The notes under the pieces are model-generated. The model was not told the DNA's origin and searched no databases. It saw nothing but the letters and a program-made list of their open reading frames with translations. From contig NZ_JARGNB010000008.1 of the NCBI RefSeq assembly GCF_030167915.1, positions 124,001 through 188,000 of the forward strand: a stretch of 64,000 bases of DNA. Direction: 5' to 3'. Shown here in pieces: positions 26,070 to 32,462 of this stretch. A program made the translations under genes and the position numbers. Positions within the stretch are counted from its first letter, which is position 1. Every line of letters begins with the position of its first letter. The stretch is from Aquabacterium humicola (GTDB lineage Bacteria > Pseudomonadota > Gammaproteobacteria > Burkholderiales > Burkholderiaceae_C).

Positions 26070-27081
26070 CATCTGCCTGCACGACATCACCAAGCGTTTC
26101 GGCGACATCACCGCCGTGCACGAGCTGCGGCTGGACATCGCCGACGGCGAGTTCTTCGTGCTGCTGGGCCCCAGCGGCGCCGGCAAGACAACGACGCTGC
26201 GGCTGATCGCCGGCCTCGAGACGCCCGACGCCGGCCGGGTGCTGATGAACGGCACCGACATGAGCGCCGCCCCGCCGGCGCAGCGCGACTGCGCGTTCGT
26301 CTTCCAGCAGTACTCGCTGTACCCGCACCTGAGCGTGTACGACAACATGGCCTTCCCGCTGCGGGCGCCGATGCGCCGCATGGACGAGGCCGACATCCGC
26401 CGCCGCGTCGAGCGCGTGGCCGCGACGCTGCACATCGAGAGCAAGCTGCAGCGCAAGGCCACCGCGCTGTCCGGCGGCGAGATGCAGCGCGTGGCGATCG
26501 GCCGTGCGCTGGTGCGCGAGCCGAGCGTCTACCTGATGGACGAGCCGCTGTCGTCGCTCGACGCGGGCCTGCGCGAGGAGCTGCGCGTGGAGCTCAAGCG
26601 CCTGCAGCGCGCCAGCGGTGCCACGGTGGTCTACGTCACGCACGACCAGGTCGAGGCGACGACGCTGGCCGACCGCATCGCGATCCTCGAGCACGGGCGC
26701 GTGGTGCAGGTCGGCACGCCGCTCGAGGTCTACGACGAGCCGCGCTCGCTGGAGGTCGCGCAGCGCCTGGGCACACCGGCGGTCAACGTGCTGCCGGCGG
26801 CGTGGTTCGCCGGCCGTGTCGACCCGCAGGCGCGCCATGTCGCGATCCGTCCCGAGGACGTGATGCTGGCGCCGGACGGCGATCCGGCGCACGCCTTCGC
26901 GGTCATCGAATGTTCGCTGGTCAAGCACCTCGTGGTCGCCGAGCGCTCCGGCGTCGAGGTGCGTGCCCGCACGATGCTCGACCAGGGCCTGGCACCCGGC
27001 GCGCGCGTGCAGCTGACGTTCCCGCCCGAGCGTTGCCTGTTCTTCGACGCCGCCGGGCAGCGCCTGGCCGACGCGCGCTGA
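26062..27081 (+). CDS. ABC transporter ATPase 2
   Basis: Second ATP-binding subunit, 339 residues, same domain order as ATPase 1. Walker A is GPSGAGKT at 36-43, the signature is LSGGE (136-140), Walker B lies in VYLMDEPL and the H-loop in VTHDQ. It differs from ATPase 1 over much of its length, so it is an old paralogue rather than a recent copy. Translation is coupled to ATPase 1 by overlap. It probably pairs with ATPase 1 on the two permeases. Confidence 0.94.
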   Translation: MASICLHDITKRFGDITAVHELRLDIADGEFFVLLGPSGAGKTTTLRLIAGLETPDAGRVLMNGTDMSAAPPAQRDCAFVFQQYSLYPHLSVYDNMAFPLRAPMRRMDEADIRRRVERVAATLHIESKLQRKATALSGGEMQRVAIGRALVREPSVYLMDEPLSSLDAGLREELRVELKRLQRASGATVVYVTHDQVEATTLADRIAILEHGRVVQVGTPLEVYDEPRSLEVAQRLGTPAVNVLPAAWFAGRVDPQARHVAIRPEDVMLAPDGDPAHAFAVIECSLVKHLVVAERSGVEVRARTMLDQGLAPGARVQLTFPPERCLFFDAAGQRLADAR

Positions 27082-27114
27082 GGGCCCCTGCCGTCACCTG
27101 CCGAGGAGACCGCC

Positions 27115-27339
27115 ATGAACGAATCCCGCCTGCTGAACGACGCCCCGCGGCGCTTCCAGCTGTGCTTCCGCTCGCTGTTCCAGCCCGGCCGCGCCTACGT
27201 CTTCCCCTGCGATGCCGCAGGACAGGTCGACCTGGATGCGCTCAGCGAACGTGCCCGCAACAACTACCTCTACGCCCGCGCAGTCCGGGGCCGCGAGTTC
27301 ACGCAGCCGGACGTGCAGGCGGTCCGCGCCGCGGCCTGA
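27115..27339 (+). CDS. unrecognised 74-residue protein
   Basis: No family is recognised. It begins with GAGGAGACCGCC before its ATG, a strong ribosome site, and sits in the same direction between ATPase 2 (33 bases before) and DhaL (23 bases after), so it is probably real. It has no signal peptide or membrane segment. The middle is rich in Phe and Cys (RRFQLCFRSLFQPGRAYVF) and the C-terminal half reads like an amphipathic helix (DALSERARNNYLYARAVRGREF). It could be a small cytoplasmic partner of the kinase or transporter. Confidence 0.7.
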   Translation: MNESRLLNDAPRRFQLCFRSLFQPGRAYVFPCDAAGQVDLDALSERARNNYLYARAVRGREFTQPDVQAVRAAA

Positions 27340-27351
27340 CCCCACCAAGAC

Positions 27352-27357
27352 AAGGAG
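27352..27357 (+). promoter_or_regulatory. Shine-Dalgarno that selects a TTG start for dhaL
   Basis: AAGGAG lies 5 bases before TTG at 27363, optimal spacing. The first in-frame ATG is at 27375, 17 bases away, which is too far. The TTG start also keeps the usual length of the DhaL N terminus. Confidence 0.7.
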
Positions 27358-27362
27358 CCACC

Positions 27363-28016
27363 TTGAACACCCCGATGATCATCGATGCGCTCGCCAGCGT
27401 GCAGCGCGCCATCCTGGCCAACGAAGCGCAGATCGAGTCGCTCGATCGCGCGATCGGCGACGGCGACCACTTCATCAACGTACGCCGCGGCTGCGAGGTG
27501 CTGGTCGTGATGGCGCCCGAGCTGCGCGACATGCCGCCGGGGCTGGCGCTGCACAAGATCGGCATGAAGCTGCTCGGCACCATCGGCGGCGCCTCGGGCC
27601 CGCTGATCTCGAGCTTCTTCATGGCCATGGGCAAGACGCTCGAAGGCCTGGACGAGCCCGACCGGCGCCAGTTCGCCGCCGCCTTCGCCGCCGGCGTCGA
27701 GGCGATCAAGACCCGCGGCAAGGCCGACGTCGGCGAGAAGACCATGCTCGACGTGCTGATCCCGGCGTCGCGCCTGCTGCTGAAGCTGGCCGACGAGGAC
27801 GTGCCGCTGCTGCAGCTGTGCGCGCAGATGGTCGAGGAAGCCGAAAGCAACATGCTCGCCACGCGCGACATGATCGCCAGCAAGGGCCGCGCGTCCTTCC
27901 TCGGCGAACGCGCGCTCGGCCACATCGACCCCGGCTGCAAGACCTGCCAGGTGGCGATCGCCGCGGTCTGCGAGTCGGTGCTCGAACAGGTCGCCCCGTC
28001 GTCGGAGGCCGCATGA
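27363..28016 (+). CDS. dhaL: dihydroxyacetone kinase subunit DhaL (nucleotide-binding)
   Basis: Nucleotide-binding subunit of 217 residues. The metal-binding aspartates are Asp28, Asp33 and Asp35 in LDRAIGDGDH; GGASGP near 76, the EKTMLD turn near 122 and KGRASFLGERALGHIDPG near 172 complete the fold. In PTS-type systems DhaL keeps a bound ADP that DhaM re-phosphorylates. No DhaM gene is in the window, so either DhaM or another donor is encoded elsewhere, or this DhaL exchanges ATP as the fused kinases do. CKTC after the DPG motif is unusual. Its TGA overlaps the dhaK start. Confidence 0.93.
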   Translation: MNTPMIIDALASVQRAILANEAQIESLDRAIGDGDHFINVRRGCEVLVVMAPELRDMPPGLALHKIGMKLLGTIGGASGPLISSFFMAMGKTLEGLDEPDRRQFAAAFAAGVEAIKTRGKADVGEKTMLDVLIPASRLLLKLADEDVPLLQLCAQMVEEAESNMLATRDMIASKGRASFLGERALGHIDPGCKTCQVAIAAVCESVLEQVAPSSEAA

Positions 28017-28996
28017 AGAAGTTCATCAACGACCTCCAGTCGGTCATGCGCGAGTCGATCGGCGGCATGGTCGCGGCGCATCCGCAGCTGCTGCGCGCCG
28101 AGTTCGAACCGACCTTCATCGCCCGCGCCGAGCGCGCGACGAACAAGGTGGCGCTGATCTCGGGCGGCGGCTCGGGGCACGAGCCGCTGCATGCCGGTTA
28201 TGTCGGCCGCGGCATGCTCGACGCGGCCTGCGCCGGCCAGGTCTTCACCTCGCCGACGCCGGACCAGATGCTGGCCGCCGCGGCCGCGGTGCACTCCGGC
28301 CGCGGCGTGCTGCTGATCGTCAAGAACTACTCGGGTGACCTGATGAACTTCCAGATTGCCAGCGAGATGATGGATCTCGAGAACGCGACGGTGCTGGTCA
28401 ACGACGACGTCGCGGTCGAGAACTCCACCCACACCACCGGCCGCCGCGGCGTCGCCGGCACGGTGATCGTCGAGAAGATGGTCGGCGCCGCCGCCGAGGC
28501 CGGCGCGAACCTGCTCGAATGCAAGGCCATCGGCGACCGCGTGAACGCCGCGACGGCGTCGATGGGCGTCGCGTTCACCAGTTGCACGGTGCCGGCCGCC
28601 GGCCGCACCACCTTCGACATCGGCGAGGACGAGATGGAGGTCGGCGTCGGCATCCACGGCGAGCCCGGGCGCCGGCGCGAGAAGGTCAAGCCGGCCGGGC
28701 TGATCGTCGACGAGCTGCTGCAATCGATCCTCGCCGACCTGAAGCCGGCCCCGGGCCGCGAGCTGCTGCTGCATGTCAACGGCTTCGGCGGCACGCCGCT
28801 GATGGAGCTGTACCTGCTGTTCCACAACGCGGCCGAACGGCTGGGCGCCCAGGGGCTGAAGGTCGTGCGTTCGCTGGTCGGCAACCACACCACGGCGCTG
28901 GAGATGGCCGGCGCGTCGCTCACCGTCACGCTGCTCGACGACGAGCTGAAGTCGCTGTGGGATGCGCCGGTGCACACGGCGTCCCTGCGCTGGTGA
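28013..28996 (+). CDS. dhaK: dihydroxyacetone kinase subunit DhaK, second paralogue
   Basis: Substrate-binding subunit of 327 residues, the same length as the first DhaK. His56 (GSGHEPLH), Asp109 (KNYSGD) and the hemiaminal-forming His215 (GIHGEPG) are all present, so it should be able to bind a short ketose or aldose. It overlaps dhaL by four bases, so the two should be made in step. It also ends in WDAPVHTASLRW. The partner for catalysis is DhaL. Product would be dihydroxyacetone phosphate, or a tetrulose phosphate if the transported solute is a C4 polyol. Confidence 0.94.
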   Translation: MKKFINDLQSVMRESIGGMVAAHPQLLRAEFEPTFIARAERATNKVALISGGGSGHEPLHAGYVGRGMLDAACAGQVFTSPTPDQMLAAAAAVHSGRGVLLIVKNYSGDLMNFQIASEMMDLENATVLVNDDVAVENSTHTTGRRGVAGTVIVEKMVGAAAEAGANLLECKAIGDRVNAATASMGVAFTSCTVPAAGRTTFDIGEDEMEVGVGIHGEPGRRREKVKPAGLIVDELLQSILADLKPAPGRELLLHVNGFGGTPLMELYLLFHNAAERLGAQGLKVVRSLVGNHTTALEMAGASLTVTLLDDELKSLWDAPVHTASLRW

Positions 28997-29003
28997 GGCC
29001 ACC

Positions 29004-30143
29004 ATGCGGCGCCGTGCCCTGGTTCTCGGCCTGCCTGGTGCAGTCGCGATGGCAGCGGCGCTGCCACGCGGCGTGCGCGCACGCAGTGCTCCAACACCGA
29101 TCCGTCTCGGCCAGTCGGCGCCGCTGACGGGCCCGCTGGCGCGCATCGGCAGCGAATGCCGCGATGCGGCGCGCGCGGTCTTCGCCGACTGCAATGCGCA
29201 AGGCGGCATCGACGGCCGCCCGATCGAGCTCGTCACGCTGGACGACGAGGACCGCGCCGAGCGCACTGCGGTCAACGTCAAGCTGCTCGCGTCGCAGCAC
29301 CAGGTGGTCGGGCTGTTCGGCTTCGTCGGCGCCGGTGCGCACCGCGCCGGCGCACGCGGCGCGGCCGACGAGGGCCTGCCCTACATCGCCGCCTTCAGCG
29401 GTTCGCAGGAGCTGCGCTCGGGGCTGCTGCCCGGGGTCTTCAACCTGCGCGCGGGCCACGTCGACGAGGTGGACTACATCGCGCGCCACACGCGGCAGGT
29501 CGGCATCCGGCGCGTCTCGCTGGTGGCCGAGTACAACTCGCAGGGCTGGGAGCTGCGCGATGCGCTGCTGGCGGCCTTCGAGTCGCGCGGCGACAGCGTC
29601 GCGTCGATCAGCAGCGTCGACCATGAAGGCAGCGCCTACAGCCTGCCGGGCGCGGTGTTCTCGGTGCTCGCCGGGCAGCCGCAGGCGATCCTGCTCGGCG
29701 CCGACCACGTGGCCAGCGCCCGCTTCGTCGATGCCGTGCGCGCTGCCGGTTTCACCGGGCTCTTCTACACGCTGTCGACGGTCGGCGGCTCGGCGCTGAT
29801 GGAGCGCCTGGGGCCGCAGGCGGCCGGCGTCTCGGTGACGCAGGTCGTGCCCTTCCCGTGGACCACCGCGTCTTCGCTGGGCCGCCACTTCCAGGGCTTC
29901 TGCCAGCGCCACCGCCTCGAGCCCTCGTTCGCCGGCATGGAGGCCTACCTCGCGGCCCAGCTGGTGATCGACGCGCTGCGCCGCGCGCGCGAGTCGACGC
30001 CGCAGTCGCTGGCCGCGGCGCTGGAAGCGCTGCCGCCGCGCGACTTCGGCGGATTCGTCGGCGCGTTCTACGCCAAGTCGCGGCGCACCGCGGCGCAGGT
30101 CGACCTGACGGTGTTCTCGCGCACCGGCAAGTTCGTGAAGTGA
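29004..30143 (+). CDS. periplasmic binding protein, branched-chain amino-acid type (Peripla_BP_6)
   Basis: A 379-residue binding protein beginning seven bases after dhaK. The N terminus MRRRALVLGLPGAVAMAAALP is a signal sequence with a double-Arg start; GQSAPLTGPLARIG opens the fold. This is a different superfamily from the operon's first binding protein and no matching LivH/LivM permeases are present. It may feed ligand information to the downstream kinase, or be an extra receptor for the transporter, but neither is shown. ATG at 29004 is chosen because it starts the signal peptide. Confidence 0.88.
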   Translation: MRRRALVLGLPGAVAMAAALPRGVRARSAPTPIRLGQSAPLTGPLARIGSECRDAARAVFADCNAQGGIDGRPIELVTLDDEDRAERTAVNVKLLASQHQVVGLFGFVGAGAHRAGARGAADEGLPYIAAFSGSQELRSGLLPGVFNLRAGHVDEVDYIARHTRQVGIRRVSLVAEYNSQGWELRDALLAAFESRGDSVASISSVDHEGSAYSLPGAVFSVLAGQPQAILLGADHVASARFVDAVRAAGFTGLFYTLSTVGGSALMERLGPQAAGVSVTQVVPFPWTTASSLGRHFQGFCQRHRLEPSFAGMEAYLAAQLVIDALRRARESTPQSLAAALEALPPRDFGGFVGAFYAKSRRTAAQVDLTVFSRTGKFVK

Positions 30144-30150
30144 GCGGCCC

Positions 30151-30963
30151 GTGGCCCGGCTCGTCATCGGCAACTGGAAGATGAACGGCACGCCGGCGCT
30201 GCTGCGCGCGTTCGCCGCCGCCGCGCTGCGCGAGCCGCCGCGCTGCGAGGCCGCGCTGTGCGTGCCGCACCCGCTGCTGGCGGCCGCGCGCACCGCCTTC
30301 GGCACGACCGCGCTGCGCTGGGGCGCGCAGGACTGCTCGGCCGAGCTCGACGGCGCGTTCACCGGCGAGGTCAGCGCCCGCCTGCTGGCCGACCTCGACA
30401 CGCGCTACGTGATCCTCGGCCATCCGGAGCGCCGGCTCGGCCATGGCGAGACCGACGGCCAGATCGCCGCGAAGGCGCAGCGCGCGCTCGCCGTCGGGCT
30501 GACGCCGGTGGTCTGCATCGGCGAGACCGCCGAGGAGCGCGACGGCGAGCAGACCAGCGCGGTGCTGCGGCGCCAGCTGCTGCAACTGGCGCGCCTGCTC
30601 GGGCGCCGGCTGGCCGCGGTGGTGCTGGCCTATGCGCCGCCGTGGGCGGCCAGCCGGCACGGCTGCGGCGACTGCGTCGCGCCCGGGCTGCTCGAGGACA
30701 CCTTCGCCGCCATCGCCGAACTGCTGGCCTTCCATGCGGGGCTGTCGGCGGCATCGGTGCGCGTGATCTACGGCGGCAGCGTCGATGCGCGCAATGCCGG
30801 CGCGCTGCTGTCGCTGCCCGGCATCGGGGGCGTGCTGGTCGGCGCGGCCTCGCTGCGCCCGGCCGACTTCATCGAGATCTGCAAGGCCGCTGCCCGCTGC
30901 GGGGACCCCCCAGTGCGGGCCGCGAGCCTGTGGCCAGTCATTGCCACGAGCGCCAGGGAGTGA
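30151..30963 (+). CDS. triosephosphate isomerase homologue lacking the catalytic glutamate
   Basis: A 270-residue TIM-barrel protein, starting GTG seven bases after the previous stop. It keeps Lys10 (GNWKMNG), His91 and Glu93 (GHPERR), the CIGE turn and the phosphate loops YGGSV and LVGAASL. The family's catalytic base, the Glu of AYEPVWAIGTG, is replaced by Ala162 in AYAPPWAAS, and the mobile loop 6 (IGTGK) is replaced by SRHGCGDC. Normal isomerase activity is therefore unlikely. The rest of the barrel is intact, so this is not a decayed gene. Possible roles: a sugar-phosphate isomerase with different chemistry, a binding protein, or a dead regulator. A housekeeping tpiA is presumably elsewhere. 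Confidence 0.88.
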   Translation: MARLVIGNWKMNGTPALLRAFAAAALREPPRCEAALCVPHPLLAAARTAFGTTALRWGAQDCSAELDGAFTGEVSARLLADLDTRYVILGHPERRLGHGETDGQIAAKAQRALAVGLTPVVCIGETAEERDGEQTSAVLRRQLLQLARLLGRRLAAVVLAYAPPWAASRHGCGDCVAPGLLEDTFAAIAELLAFHAGLSAASVRVIYGGSVDARNAGALLSLPGIGGVLVGAASLRPADFIEICKAAARCGDPPVRAASLWPVIATSARE

Positions 30964-31006
30964 CCGCCGGCGGCTCGACCCCAGCGCCGGCCCTCAGGAG
31001 ACCGTC

Positions 31007-32380
31007 ATGTGCATTCCGGTCAACGACGACAAGCTGCTGCGATCGCGCGTCGAGGCGCGCATCGAGGCCCCGGCACCGGACATCGGCGGGGACGCTGCGA
31101 GCGAGGGTCCGGCCCTCGGCATCGAGTTGGGCGCCGGCCCGGCCGTCGCGGCGCCGGCGTTGATGCTGGCCACCGCGCTGCGCGAGCGTGCCGCGCTGCG
31201 CCAGCGCTTGCGCGATGCCGCGCTGCTGACCGAACGGCTGGAGGACGTCGCGCGCGCCTCCGGCGACTGGATCTGGGAAACCGACGAGCGGCACCGCTAC
31301 ACCTGGGTGCACGACGCGCTGCCGCCGGCGCCCGGCGTGCGGCCGCCGCGCGTCGGCGAGCCGATCCCGGCCGGGCTGGTCGTCGACTGGCTCGGCGAGC
31401 CCGAGGCGCCGCGGCGCGACCTGCATGCGGTGCTGCAGCGCGGCGAGGCCATCGTGCGGCTGGTGACGCGCGAGCGGGCCCCCGACGGCGTGCGCTACGT
31501 CTCGCGCAGCGCGGTGCCGCTGCGGCGCGCGGACGGCTCTTTCCGGGGTTATCGCGGCTCGGCGCGCGACGTCACGCAGAGCCTGGACGCGAAGGCCCGG
31601 CTGTGGCGGCGCGACGAGCTGCTGCGCCGCGCGAAGGATGCCGCCGAGGCGCGCAGCGCTGCCAAGTCGATGCTGGTGTCCAAGGTCGGCCACGAGCTGC
31701 GCACGCCGCTGAACGCGATCGTCGGCCTGGCGCAGCTGGTGCAGGCGCGCATCGGCGAGCAGGGCGGCGATGCCGGGCGCCGCGCGGTCGACGAATGGGT
31801 CGCGCAGATCGCACGCGCCGGCTGGCACATGGTCGACGTGCTGGACCTGCTGATGGAGATCGGCCGTGCCGGCGCGGCCGGCGCCGCGCTGCAGAGCGAG
31901 CCGGTCGACGCCGCCGACGCGGTGCGCGACGCGCTGAAGGTGGTCGAAGGCGATGCGCGCGCGCGCGCGATTTCGGTGCAGCTCGATGCGCCGATGCCGG
32001 CCTGGGTGCTCGGCGACCGCCGCGCGCTGCGCCAGGTGGCGATCAACCTGCTCAGCAACGCCGTCAAGTACAACCGCGAGCAGGGCGCGGTGCGGCTGCG
32101 CGTGGCCACCGGCGAGCAGGTGTGCATCGAGGTGCAGGACACCGGGCGCGGCATGACCGAACCGCAGCTCGCGCGCCTGTTCCGCCCCTTCGACCGGCTG
32201 GGCGTCGACGACGGCGACGTCAAGGGGCACGGCCTCGGCCTCTCGATCTGCCACGAGCTGGTCTCGGCGATGGGCGGCCGCATCGAGGTGCACAGCGCCG
32301 TCGACCGCGGTACCCGCTTCGCGGTGATGCTGCCGGCCCTGCCGCGCGGCCACGGCGCGCTGCGCCTGGCGACCGCCTGA
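31007..32380 (+). CDS. soluble sensor histidine kinase with PAS domain
   Basis: A 457-residue kinase without membrane segments. A ~90-residue N-terminal region leads by a coiled coil to a PAS domain (~85-200, with GDWIWETD), then HisKA with phospho-acceptor His229 in GHELRTP and an HATPase domain (N-box NLLSNAVKYN, G1 DTGRGM, G2 GHGLGL). It starts 43 bases after the isomerase homologue and is the last gene of the rightward run. No response regulator is adjacent in the same direction; the convergent hybrid kinase carries a receiver domain. A role as sensor for the upstream uptake genes is possible. Confidence 0.9.
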   Translation: MCIPVNDDKLLRSRVEARIEAPAPDIGGDAASEGPALGIELGAGPAVAAPALMLATALRERAALRQRLRDAALLTERLEDVARASGDWIWETDERHRYTWVHDALPPAPGVRPPRVGEPIPAGLVVDWLGEPEAPRRDLHAVLQRGEAIVRLVTRERAPDGVRYVSRSAVPLRRADGSFRGYRGSARDVTQSLDAKARLWRRDELLRRAKDAAEARSAAKSMLVSKVGHELRTPLNAIVGLAQLVQARIGEQGGDAGRRAVDEWVAQIARAGWHMVDVLDLLMEIGRAGAAGAALQSEPVDAADAVRDALKVVEGDARARAISVQLDAPMPAWVLGDRRALRQVAINLLSNAVKYNREQGAVRLRVATGEQVCIEVQDTGRGMTEPQLARLFRPFDRLGVDDGDVKGHGLGLSICHELVSAMGGRIEVHSAVDRGTRFAVMLPALPRGHGALRLATA

Positions 32381-32385
32381 GCCAC

Positions 32386-32455
32386 CGCAGGGCCGCCCCA
32401 AGGCGGCTCGTGCCTCCTCCGGGGGCAGGAGCGAAGCGACATGGGGACCTCATGA
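32386..32455. repeat. intergenic repeat, copy C
   Basis: Between the convergent kinase genes. Its reverse complement matches copy B at 15608-15757: the block GTCGCTTCGCTCCTGCCCC and the GCCGCC-TTGG-GGCGGC hairpin are shared, while the two inner hairpins of copy B are missing. It may act as a bidirectional terminator. Confidence 0.75.
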
Positions 32456-32462
32456 CGGCGCT

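Noticed and set aside
30151-30963. TIM homologue as a pseudogene
   Set aside because: The frame is complete, all other signatures are kept, and codon use matches neighbours, so divergence of function is more likely than decay.
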